64,000 nucleotides of DNA, from positions 1,426,001 to 1,490,000 of the forward strand of contig CANJKZ010000400.1 in assembly GCA_947471745.1 (NCBI GenBank), in the 5' to 3' direction. The notes beneath the pieces were generated by a model. The model had not been told where the DNA came from, did not search any database, and was given only the letters and a program-made list of their open reading frames with translations. The translations under genes and the position numbers were made by a program. How positions within the stretch are numbered: the first letter of the stretch is position 1; every line of letters starts with the position of its first letter. Shown here in pieces: positions 32,907 through 45,764 of the stretch. The stretch is from Closterium sp. Naga37s-1 (Eukaryota; Streptophyta; Zygnematophyceae; Desmidiales; Closteriaceae).

Positions 32907-35900
32907 ATGGCCGCGGTTTCCCCGCCGCATTCATCGGCAAAGGCACCGTCTTCCCAGACCTCTTGCGATCTAACGGTCAAGCCGCGGCGCCCATCGTCCC
33001 CGCGCAACGGAGGATCTTCCTCATCCGACTCTGCCCCTCCTCGCCTTACGATCTTCGACGGGAAGCAAATCCGACGGCGGATGCACGACGACGCGGCATT
33101 CTCGGCGTTCCTCTCGCACGAGTTCGACCGCCTCGACGCCGACGGTAACGGCGCGCTCTCGCTGGGCGAGTTAAAGCCGGCGCTACTGCGGCTCGGGGAG
33201 CTATTAGGAATGCCGCCGGCCGGGACGGCACGCGAGGTTGACGAGCTGGTGGAGGGGCTTTTCGCGTCGTTCATGTCGCCGGATCTCACGGAGGAGATTG
33301 GGCGGGATTCGTTTGTCCGGGTTTGCAAGGATATTCTTAGCGGCGCGAGCCACGCGTTAGAAGGTACGTGCAAGTAAATAACCTACGTGCGACGCGCTAC
33401 TCGGAATTCAGATCCCCCACATTCTTTCCCCCTCTCCCTCATTCTTTCCCTCTCCCTCTCATTGATTCCCCCTCCCCCTCATTGTTTCCCCCTCCCCCTC
33501 ATTCTTTCCCCCTCCCCCTCATTCTTTCCCCCTCCGCCTCATTCTTTCCCCATCCCCCTCATTCTTTCCCCCACCTCCCTGCATTCTTTCCCCCTCCCCC
33601 TCCTTCCCCTCTCCCCCTCCTTCCCCTCTCCCCATCATTCCTCCCTCCTTCCCCTCTCCGCTCCCCCAGAGGACCCGCTATCCACGCTGGTCTACGACGG
33701 GGGCGCGTTGCGGAGAATACTCGGCAGCGCGGAGGAGGCGGAGGCGCTGATTTCGGCGCTGTTCGCGGAGCTGGACGCGGACGGCAGCGGGTGCATCAGC
33801 AAGAGCGAGCTGCGCCCCGCGCTCGTGCGGTTGGGGCTTCACAAGGGCGACAACACGACGGCCGAAGGTGAGACCTGCTCGTGCCGCTCGTGCCGTCCCT
33901 GCCGTTCGTGCTGAGCTCCCTAAATTCTGGATCGAGGGGCATGTGCGATGGGGGCTGGTGCGGGGCGGCTGCGCGGAAAGGATTCGGGAGGGGCTTTGCG
34001 GGACGTTGCGGGAATCAATAAGCGGGGGAACCTCTTCAATTCTCCTTAGCCGCATTCTCCATGAGAGCTACACAGCGAAAGAATTCGCAAAAGAAGAAGC
34101 AGGAAAAAGAAGCCAAGGGCATAAGTTTGGTTCGATCCTAGCCATTTTCGTTCCCCACACATATGCGCGCGAGCACACGGACCAGGTGTTAGAGCGCGCA
34201 TCCCCTGAGATCACGCCCCCCATCGCCCCTCCTCTTCCGCTCCCCATCGCCCTCCTCCCCCCTCCCCCCATCAGCGCGCGAGCACCAGGAGCAGGTGCTA
34301 GAGCGCATCATCGACCGCTACTGTCTGGATGGCGACGGGGAGCTGTGCCGCGAGGAGTTCTCCGCGCTGCTGCTCGACGTCTTTAAAGACCTCTCCTCCG
34401 AGCTCGAGGCCGCGCCGCTGTACCTGCCGCAGCGCGCCACAGTGCTCAACGGCGCGTACATAAAAAAGGTGTGAACCGCGCACTGCACTGCACCGCATTG
34501 CACCGCACCGCGCCACCGTGCTCAACGGCGCTTACATATAAAAGGTGCGAACCGCGTGCAGTGCGCTTCAGGTGATGAGACTATTGCGCTGGCCTGTACC
34601 GCGCCTGCTGTGCGGAGTTTAGAGGCGGTTTAGAGTGATATAAAAAGCCGTGCTCAGTTGCGCTTGCTACCCCCTCCCTCCCTCGCTCTCTACATCCAGA
34701 TTCTGAGCGACGACGATTTCTTGACGGCAGTATCAGATGCCATGTTCAACGACTAGGACGTCAACCCCCCTTACCCCCCCCTTCCCCCCCGCCATCCTCC
34801 CCCCATGTGCTGCCCCTCTCTGCATCCCCCCATGCAGATTCTGAGCGACGACGAGTTCTTCACGGCAGTGTCAGACGCCATGTTCAACAAGTGGGACGTC
34901 TCCCGCAGGGGCTTCTTGTCTCCCCCCCCCACTGTCAGGTCAACCCCCTTCCTCCTGTCCTTCCCCCTGCCCTGCCCCCCATCCCTGCATGCAGATTCTA
35001 AGCGACGATGAGTTCTTCACAGCACTGGCAGACGCCATGTTCAACGACTGGGATGTGGCGGAGAAGGGCTTCCTCGTGTGCACCGACGCCATGGCGGGCT
35101 TCCGCAAGCTCGGCCTCGCGTACGGCCTCCCTCCGCCCGACGCCGCGGAAGCAGACAAGGTCTACACGTCGCTCTTCCTCTCCGCGGACGTGAATCTGGA
35201 CGGGTTTGTGGACAAGGGGGAGTTTCGCACGCTGCTGCGCTCGCTGTTTATCGGCATGCAGTTGCAGCTGGAAGAGACGCCCCTCGTGCTCGAATCGTCC
35301 GTGGAACCCAAGGGGGAATCCGGATCCGGCGGCACGGAAACCGTTTTCGACGGGCCGAAGCTGCTCGCGCTGCTGCGGGAGGAGGGCGGCGGGCAGCGTG
35401 TAAGGAAATTTCTGGAGGAGAGGTTTCGCGAGATGGATAAGGGTGGAAGGGGGAGGGTTCCGCGCAAGGCGGTGTGCGCGGTGGTGGCGCACGTGGAGCA
35501 GACGAGCGCGCTGCCGTTTCCGAGGCGGACGTTCTCGGCGGGGAGCCCGGGGTTGGAGGGGAGACGGGGGGTGGGGGAGAGACGAGGGGAGGGGAAGAGG
35601 CGAGGGGAAGGGCAATTTCAGGCGGTGTTAGAATCAGCGCGCAGACGAGGGGATACAGAGTCTGCTGGCGATGGTGGGGGGGATGGTGGGAGTGATGGTT
35701 GGGAGAGCGCGGAGCAGGAGGTGGCATGCGAGGAGTTCGTGGATGCGATGATGCGCGTGCTGCAACGCATGGGGGACGCCGTGCATGGTGCGTGCACGGG
35801 TGGGCGCATGGGTGGGTGCGTGCGGGTGGTTGGGTGTGCGGGCGGATGGGTGGGAATGGCGGGTGGGTGCCTGGCCAGCCGCACGCTTCCCTTGCGCCCA

Positions 35901-38900
35901 TTGTCAAAAATATAGCATGTACTGTACAGTGCGAGTATCCTAAGTGTTACACCCAAATGTTGGGTGTACACTTTGGTTTTGGCACCCACAATCTGTTGAA
36001 GTTGCCACCCATCCCTCCTTGACCCAATTAGTAGGAAGGCCATTATCAGGGTCCCAACCAATAATATGGGTCACCCTCAACATTGTGATTAGGGTTTAGT
36101 AATTCTGTGGGGACCACACCCTTGGTGAGTCCATTGTGCTCACATGTGTGCATCCTTGTTATTTATTACAGTCACGGATTCAGTTTCGTTCACCCATTCC
36201 CCGCCGCCCCTTCCCATGCTCCCCCAGACGATCCCATACCGCAGTTCACAGCGGACGGGATGAAGATGCAGCTGCTGCTCTTGCGTCCCCTTTACATTCC
36301 CTACCACCCCTTCCCGTGTGCCCACTCCCCACTGTCCCTTCCCATGTGCCCCCACCACCTTCACCTCTGCACTCGAGACGACCCCATTTTGCAGTTTATG
36401 GCGGATGGAGGCAAGATGCAGCGGCTGATGGAGGAGGAGGGCGAGCTGGCGGGCGGGAGGGTGGATGGATGGGTGGCCTTCCTTCACATGTGCTCCTTCC
36501 CTGCCTGCCCCATTTCCCTACCATATCCCTTGGCATTGCATGCACTCCAGACGACCCTATTCTGCAATTCATTGCGGACGGGGCGAAGATGCAGCGGCTG
36601 ATGGAGGAGGAGGGCGAGCTAGCAACACTCATCGACATCCTCTTTAGCAGCCTGGACACCGATGGCAGCGGCACCATCTCCTCCTGCGAGCTCAAGCCAG
36701 CCCTCTCCACCATGGTGCAGAACATGGGGCTGCACACGTTCTGCCGTGAGTGCCATCTCTCAGTGTGTGTGCGCGTTACCCTCTGTCGTAGTGGCTGGTA
36801 CTGAGCTCAAACCAGCGCTCTCCACCATGGTTCAAAACATGGGGCTGCACACCCTCTGCCATGAGTGCCGTCTCTCAGTGTGTGTGCGCATTAGTGGCGG
36901 GTGGGTAGCGGCGGGTAGTGAGATGAAAGCAGAGCTCTCCACCACGGTGCAGACCATGGGGCTGCACACCCTCTGCCATGAGTAAACCGCAGTCCCGCTC
37001 CTCGTGACACGTGCTATTGGGTGTAGTGGTTACTAGGAAGCTCAAATCAACCCTTTCCACCACGGTGCAGACCATGGGGCTGCACACCCTCTGCTGTGAG
37101 TGCATTGCAGTTTCACTCCACGTGTCATGGGATTGGTTGCTTGTAGTGGTTGCTAGGAAGCTCAAACCAGCCCTCTCCACCATGGTGCAGACCATGGGCC
37201 TGCACACCCTCCTCCTCCTCCTTTCCGTGAGTGCATTGCAGTTTCACTGGTAGACCTCCTCCTCTCTGCCTCCCACCCCACCCCTCACCACCGCGCATCA
37301 CCCCTCCTCTCTCTCTATCTCTCGTTCTCTCTATGCTGGGCAGGGAGCGCGTCAACAGAGAGTGTGGTGGCACAGCTGGTGATGACGCACGACAAGGGTC
37401 GTCTGGACCTTTCCCTCTCCACTGCACCCCTCTCCACCGCACATCACCACTCCTTCTCTGTCTCTTGTTCTCTTTCCGCGGTGCAGGGAGCGCGTCAACG
37501 GAGAGTGTGGTGGCGCAGCTGGTGATGACGCACGGCAAGGGGCGCCTGGACCTCTCACGAGACCAGTTCACCTCCTTCATGCGCGTGCGTGCGTGCTTGC
37601 TTGGGGGGAGGGCGTATATGGGGAAGGCTTGTATGAGGGGGGCTTGTGTGGGGAAGGCTGGGCCGTATGGACCTCTCACGAGACCAGTTCACTGCCTTCA
37701 TGCGCGTGCGTGCTTGTAGTGGGGGAGGCTTGTCTCAGGGAGGTTTGTGTGGGGTAGGTAGGGCTGTGTGGAGGAGGGTTTTATACTGAGATATTCCACA
37801 TCCCCTGTATCTCCACCCCATCTTGGCGTAACCATGCCCCTCCTCCCCTCCCAGACACCTCTTTCCACCCTCCTCCATTGCCCTCCGCTCCCCCACTCAC
37901 TGCATCCCCTCCTTGATCCCCCTCCCTTGCACCCTCTGCAGGCCACTGGCGGGAAGACTAGCAGCCAAGCCAGTCAAGCAGGTGACTGAAATGATTCTTT
38001 AGTTGACCCATTTGGTCTCCTTTGTCCCTCTCGCCCCTCACCCCCCTGCAGGCCACGGTGTGTGACCTGGCGGGCAGGCTGGCAGTCAAGCCAGTCAAGC
38101 CGGTGATTGAGGTGATTTTCTAGTCGACTCACAAGCCTCCTGTGTCCTCCTCCCCCTTCACCCTTTCACCCCCTGCAGGCCACGGTGTCTGATCTGGCGG
38201 GCAGGCTGGCAGCGAAGCCGGAGGAGGAGGAGGAAGGGCAGGTGTTGGACGGCAGTAAACTGCGCCAGGTGTGGTGGAGAAAGGGGAGGGGAATGGGGAG
38301 GGGAGGGGAGGGGAGGGGGGTGAGGTGGGGCAGGGTACTGGCACGGACGAACAGGTGATGTGCAGGATGCGAGGAGGAGGAAGGGCAGGTGCTGCATGGC
38401 AGGAAGCTGCGCCAGGTGCGATGGGTGAGAGGGGAGGAGAGGGGAGAAGCGAGAGCATGGGGAGGGCTGTACAGGGTTGCATGCTGCTAGAACGAGCGCC
38501 CACAGTACAGACAAACTTCCACTCCCCTTTCCTGCAATCTTCCAGCAATACCCATTGCTCTGCTCCTCACCCCCACAACACCCCCCCGCTCCCCTCACCC
38601 TCTCTACCAGCGCTTCTCCCCTCTCCCTTTCCCCCTTCTCCCCTCTCCCTTTCCCCCTTCTCCCTTCTCCCTTTCCCCCTTCTCCCCTCTCCCTTTCACC
38701 CTTCCCCCCCTTGTTCCTATCCCCTCTCCCCCCCTCTTCACCCTCAGATCCTGGGAGACCGGTGGCTCTTCCAGAAGATCTGTGAAGGAACCTTCATCTC
38801 CTGGGACGTGTCCCGGAAGCGCCACCTCTTACCCACTCCCCACCCCTTGCACTCACCGCTGCCCTTCCCTCCCACCTCTCCCCCCTACAGATCCTGGGGG

Positions 38901-39223
38901 ACCGGCGGCTCTTCCAGAAGATCTGCGAGGACACCTTCACCTCCTGGGACGTGTCAAGAAAGCGCTGCCTGTCGCGTGCGGACATCAGTGCAGGGCTGGC
39001 GCGGTCGGGCATGGTGTGGGGGCTGCCTCCCCACAACGCACGCAACGCCGAGGAGGTCTACGATAAATTCTTTCTCAAGGCAGACCTGGACCGTTCGGGG
39101 TCGGTGGAACGAGCCGAATTCAATGTGTTTCTGAGAGGCGTGTTTCGGTCAATGGCGGAGGAGTTGGAGAAGAATCCTCTTGTGGTGCATACATCCAAGG
39201 TTAGGCCGCCCAATGCTGGTTAG
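32907..39223 (+). CDS. Multi-EF-hand calcium-binding protein (eight exons)
   Basis: Model exons are 32907-33363, 33670-33867, 34275-34468, 34995-35787, 36551-36745, 37487-37584, 38179-38268 and 38891-39223. All introns have GT-AG ends and all phases agree, giving 785 residues. EF-hand-like loops are DADGNGALSLGE (exon 1), DADGSGCISKSE (exon 2), DGDGELCREE (exon 3, degenerate), DVNLDGFVDKGE (exon 4), DTDGSGTISSCE (exon 5) and DLDRSGSVERAE (exon 8). Exons 1-4 and 4-8 read as two related halves, each starting VFDG or IFDG and ending with an LSDDEFF- or LGDRRLF-type block, a DWDV/SWDV motif and a last EF hand. The protein probably acts as a cytosolic calcium sensor; no catalytic domain is seen. 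The introns are full of partial exon copies, so annotation programs may choose other exons. Confidence 0.82.
33415..33668 (+). repeat. 20-bp pyrimidine tandem repeat in EF-hand intron 1
   Basis: About a dozen units of CATTCTTTCCCCCTCCCCCT, slightly varied, fill most of intron 1 up to its acceptor. The run is almost purely C and T on the coding strand, which also supplies a very long polypyrimidine tract. Confidence 0.9.
34165..34202 (+). repeat. Partial copy of EF-hand exon 3 start
   Basis: CGCGCGAGCACACGGACCAG and the following bases repeat the first 35 or so bases of exon 3 (34275) with a few changes. The upstream AG is lost. Confidence 0.75.
34505..34552 (+). repeat. Partial copy of EF-hand exon 3 end and donor
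   Basis: CGCCACCGTGCTCAACGGCG and the following bases repeat the last 35 or so bases of exon 3 plus the start of intron 3, about 83 bp downstream. The copied frame now holds a TAA before the GT. Confidence 0.82.
34700..34925 (+). repeat. Two partial copies of the start of EF-hand exon 4
   Basis: CAG followed by ATTCTGAGCGACGACGA occurs at 34700 and 34838, before the real exon 4 at 34995. The first copy runs about 60 bp and has TAG where the full exon has TGG (DWDV). The second runs about 85 bp (ILSDDEFFTAVSDAMFNKWD) and is open. Spacing is 138 and 157 bp. All three have good acceptors. Confidence 0.9.
35942..35973. repeat. Short inverted repeat in EF-hand intron 4
   Basis: AAGTGTTACACCCAA and TTGGGTGTACACTT, separated by three bases, are inverted copies with one base inserted. 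A cruciform or RNA hairpin is possible. I cannot tie it to a transposon end. Confidence 0.6.
36228..36460 (+). repeat. Two partial copies of the start of EF-hand exon 5
   Basis: The exon 5 start (ACGACCCTATTCTGCA at 36551) is repeated at 36228 (about 45 bp) and 36378 (about 75 bp, through MEEEGELA). The first follows a good acceptor (CCCCCAG); the second follows CGAG. Spacing is about 150-173 bp. Confidence 0.88.
36683..37235 (+). repeat. Five copies of the 3' end of EF-hand exon 5 with its donor
   Basis: The stretch encoding ELKPALSTMVQNMGLHT ends exon 5 at 36745 and recurs at about 36810-36880, 36910-36985, 37036-37105 and 37155-37235, spaced about 112-120 bp. Most copies keep GTGAGT or GTGAGTG at the same place. 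Two changes recur among the copies (MVQN to TVQT or MVQT), so later copies probably arose from one another. Confidence 0.9.
37344..37720 (+). repeat. Partial copies on both sides of EF-hand exon 6
   Basis: A 5' copy at 37344-37414 repeats the exon start (GGAGCGCGTCAACAGAGAG) after a good acceptor, 143 bp before the full exon at 37487. A 3' copy at about 37666-37715 repeats the exon end (GACCTCTCACGAGACCAG) plus the GTGCGTGC donor. Confidence 0.88.
37942..38105 (+). repeat. Two partial copies of EF-hand exon 7 start
   Basis: CTGCAG followed by GCCAC(T/G)G occurs at 37942 and 38052 before the full exon 7 at 38179. The second copy encodes ATVCDLAGRLAVKPVKP and is followed by GTGATTG, so it could itself be an exon. 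The first is more diverged. Confidence 0.85.
38358..38418 (+). repeat. Partial copy of EF-hand exon 7 end and donor
   Basis: GAGGAGGAGGAAGGGCAGGT through AAGCTGCGCCAG followed by GT repeats the last 50 or so bases of exon 7, about 145 bp downstream. Confidence 0.82.
38748..38832 (+). repeat. Partial copy of EF-hand exon 8 start
   Basis: CAG followed by ATCCTGGGAGACCGGTGGCT and about 60 further bases repeats the start of exon 8 (38891), 143 bp upstream. The copied frame is open (ILGDRWLFQKICEGTFISWD) until the match ends. Confidence 0.88.
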
Positions 39224-39299
39224 ATGTGAAGGAGATGTATAGAATGCTGTCTCTTTTTTACACAGCCTCCACCTGACATAACACAGGCTAGTATCAGTA

Positions 39300-39788
39300 C
39301 CGTCATCACCCGGATATAAGACAGTGTTGAATAGTAGACAGGGGTTGTCTACTATACGGGTGTCTCTTATAAACAGGCTAGCCTCATTATAAAACACCTA
39401 TTTGTGTGTACGAGATAAGACATATATGTCTTATAATCGAAACTTCAATAAATTATAGCGAAAGTTGAAATACCGCGTACATTTTTACCCTTGCGAAGCA
39501 CGAATTCTTCCACGCGCTGACCCAGGACCTACCAAATTTGCCCCTGCAGGTGTTCTCCATAACGTGGCGTCCCGGGCAGAGGTTGTCGAAGTGGCACCTT
39601 CGCAACATCCACACTCATTATGAGAAACTCTTTTTCAAGAAGTACGGAAAATATTTCTAAGTAGTTTAAAAAGTTTCCATTTATAAGACTTATAAGACAC
39701 CCTAAACCATCCCGTTTACAAGATAACTCAAGCATTTTTGCCCGTGTACGAGATAAGACATATATGTCTTATATCCGGGCGATGACGG
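39300..39788. mobile_element. Non-autonomous inverted-repeat element flanked by TA
   Basis: This 489-bp segment has terminal inverted repeats: CCGTCATCACCCGGATATAA at the left and its reverse complement with one mismatch at the right, continuing to about 24 bp. TA lies directly outside each end (39298-39299 and 39789-39790), as with Tc1/mariner-type insertion. A subterminal palindrome-containing block (ATAAGACATATATGTCTTAT) occurs near both ends in direct orientation (about 39405-39435 and 39743-39773). No transposase is visible, so it would need one from elsewhere. It sits between the convergent 3' ends of the EF-hand and ZTL-like genes. Confidence 0.82.
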
Positions 39789-39790
39789 TA

Positions 39791-40404
39791 TGCATCGTAG
39801 ATGTCCTTATGTGTATAATAAAAGGAGTGTATTCCATAATCAATATTCACCTGAGCAAAGCAGTCGATTCACTACCATATAAGAGCAGCACGGATACTAT
39901 AAGGGTCACTGTTATTGACACAGTGAAAGGGGAATGGACAGCTGTGCATCAACGTGTCTGAAACTGGTGCCACCAGAGAGCCATCGGTTCATATCCCAGC
40001 AAAAATCATAACTAGAAAGTTCCACTGAGGCCCATCAGATGCCATGCCACAAAGCCTGGGTTCTTCTGCCTGACTGCCTGCCTGTATGCCTGCCTGTCTG
40101 CTGCCTGCTGGTCATGTCTTGGCTGCACGCAAGTGACAAAACTGCATCCCATCAGCTTGGCTGCGGTGACCGACCCACCATCCTCCATGACCCCTCAAGC
40201 ATGCTGCACTATGCCTGTGACCAATCAGCTTCCTACCGCATCACCCTAAGCTCTTACTCTCCTGCTGCTTCACCTGCTGCTGCTGCTTCTGCTCCTACTG
40301 CTGGGCGCTACAAGTTCGGCTCCGAAACCACCATTGGAGTTGCCAATGTGCTGCCAGTCAGCTGCACGTGCACCAGGCGAGACGCCATGCTAAACAGTGC
40401 AGAG
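39791..40404. other. Intergenic region downstream of the ZTL-like gene
   Basis: About 600 bp that should include the 3' UTR of the minus-strand ZTL-like gene. A plus-strand frame at 40039-40860 runs into the antisense of that gene and has no domain. Nothing else is recognised. Confidence 0.4.
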
Positions 40405-43676
<3,272 letters not shown>

Positions 43677-44517
43677 CTAAAGTGAGGACAACTACCCGCT
43701 TTCGACCACGCTTAAAAAAATGCTGCGTGTAAATGGCTGACAGATTCTTACCACTACTTAGGACCCTGATGGGTAGATGTATCTGTCGCTGATTGCTGAG
43801 AGGTGGAGTTTTCACAATACCGATAAAGTGCAACCGATTTCAACTTGCTGAAGGTACAGCTACTACCGTTGGAAGCTTCAGCTACGATGAATCGAGCCGA
43901 CCTGGATCGAAATGGCGTAAAATCTCGGCCCAGAACAACTTAAGCTTGAATCTAAGTAGGCGGTGGCCAACCATGGAGCCTAAGTGCGGCATATACGGAT
44001 AAACGATGAGGACCTGCTAGCGATAGGGCACACGCCTGCAAGAATATCGCCGATTATTCTCACGGATATAATCATGAGTTGGTGGGAAGGAGTTATGAAA
44101 TTACTGGAACCAATAGCTAATTGACAAGAACTAGAAACACGAGACTACAGATGAGGGTTGTTCTAGGAACTCGGTGATAAGGAAGCATTCCTTAGAAAAC
44201 TGCTGATGAGAGCAAGTCACTGTTCACAGGAAATGCCGATGATGAACTCTCTAGAAGGGAAGAGACGAGAAGGGAAGGGAAGCAGAATGGTGATGGCGAG
44301 CTGGTGTGGTTTCCGCAGGCTGGATGGATGAAACCCTAGCCTTGTCCACTCCTGAACCAGCATTTCCGTCACGTCAGCCTCTGACAGATGTTTCCCCGTT
44401 GCCCACGCTTCTTGGTGCAGAACAGCGGTGTCCAGCCGCTAACGGAAGCATCTCGGCCATTCATTTCGAATGCCACAGACACATAAACCATGACATACAG
44501 CTGCCCGTTATCCCTTC

Positions 44518-44526
44518 AGATATTTT
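44518..44526 (-). promoter_or_regulatory. Evening element, exact
   Basis: AGATATTTT on the plus strand is the reverse complement of AAAATATCT. It is 860 bp from the ZTL-like start codon. In Arabidopsis this 9-mer is bound by CCA1, LHY and RVE proteins and gives evening expression. Confidence 0.7.
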
Positions 44527-44567
44527 ATTTGCAGCTCTACAACCACCAACAGCACTCGAAAAGTCCC

Positions 44568-44597
44568 AGATATTTTTCAAAAAAGTGCAGATATTTG
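44568..44597 (-). promoter_or_regulatory. Evening element (exact, 44568-44576) and near-match (44589-44597)
   Basis: AGATATTTT at 44568-44576 is an exact evening element in the same orientation as the one 50 bp before. AGATATTTG at 44589-44597 differs in one base. Another one-base variant, AGATATTTC, is at 45344-45352. Confidence 0.7.
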
Positions 44598-44905
44598 TCT
44601 CCTGTCGGCTGCTCCCTTCATTCTAATTGCACATGCAACTCCTTTAGCAGCACCGCTCTGTAGTAGCACAGGCTGACTGGCCTTGCCCAGCTTTTCCGCG
44701 TGCAAGACTTGAACAACTTACCGCAGCCAAGAGCAAAATTCAGCCGTTTGGCATTCGTGGCTGGTGATGATTGAAGAACTCCTTCAAGCCACAAAACGAT
44801 CCAGACGCGTTTTAAATATCCTAATTGTGGTGGAGAGGCAATCTGTCTGACCGCAAGATAGACAGATAAAGATACTTCTTGGGGTTTGGGGCACACAAAC
44901 TTGTT

Positions 44906-44914
44906 AGATATTTT
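44906..44914 (-). promoter_or_regulatory. Evening element, exact
   Basis: AGATATTTT again, 851 bp before the TOC1-like start codon and 29 bp from a G-box. All three exact copies share one orientation. Confidence 0.7.
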
Positions 44915-44942
44915 AGGTCCACTTCAGGACATGCATTCCAAC

Positions 44943-44948
44943 CACGTG
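44943..44948. promoter_or_regulatory. G-box
   Basis: CACGTG inside CCACGTGTCA, 29 bp after the third evening element. bZIP and PIF-type bHLH proteins bind this core in plants. Confidence 0.55.
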
Positions 44949-45260
44949 TCACGCAACAGTCGATTTGTGTGGGTTTGACAGCTCAATTGGCAAGCGTGTG
45001 ATGATAAGCGTTTTTCTAACCGTACTTCAGGCTTCATAGCCACATTTCCACGTCTATATAACAGTGTAGAGGCATACAATAAAGTAAATGCTGGATATAT
45101 AATATCTTAGTCCATTGAATCAAAAGGTTGTTGGACTGACCACAAATTTCCTCGGTTCGGTGGAGGTTGGGGGTAAGGCAGGGAACATTAGCCTCCACGT
45201 CACACGCAGCCCAGAGAATGGCTAGGCCCAGTTGTCCGCATTGCGTCCACTGCTTCGCGC

Positions 45261-45266
45261 CACGTG
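45261..45266. promoter_or_regulatory. G-box
   Basis: A second CACGTG, again inside CCACGTGTCA, about 500 bp before the TOC1-like start codon. The shared ten bases make a chance match less likely. Confidence 0.55.
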
Positions 45267-45764
45267 TCAGCGAAAGACAACCTCCCCGAACAAAAAAAGC
45301 TCTCACTTTTTCCAACGTCCAGGAGATACAACTCCGCGGGTTCAGATATTTCTTTTGTAGGGGGGCAGCCACCGGAACCCGAGGGTTTCTCTGTCGCGTT
45401 GCTGTCAGACTCCCTCACACGAGAGGTCTGCCTTCTGGTGAACCACTCTCCCGTGCGTATTCGATCTTCCATCTCCTTCTCCCTGCCCGTTTTCTTTCCT
45501 CATTCTCCACTCAGCCTCCCTCCCCCACATTCCCTCTGATCTGCTCTACTCTTAGCTTCAGACGATCACTCTCACACTAGCCAGCGTTCCATTCACAGCT
45601 CTGCGTTCTTGTTGATTGTAAGCTCTGCCGTATCTGCTAGCCTGCACCAAGCGTTTTTATTATCAAGGCGGTGTAGAATGGTACGGTTAATTTTTGCCAC
45701 AAACTGTCCGTCATAACGCGTGATAGAACTAGTAAAATAGTATTTATTAGAACATACCGGACTC

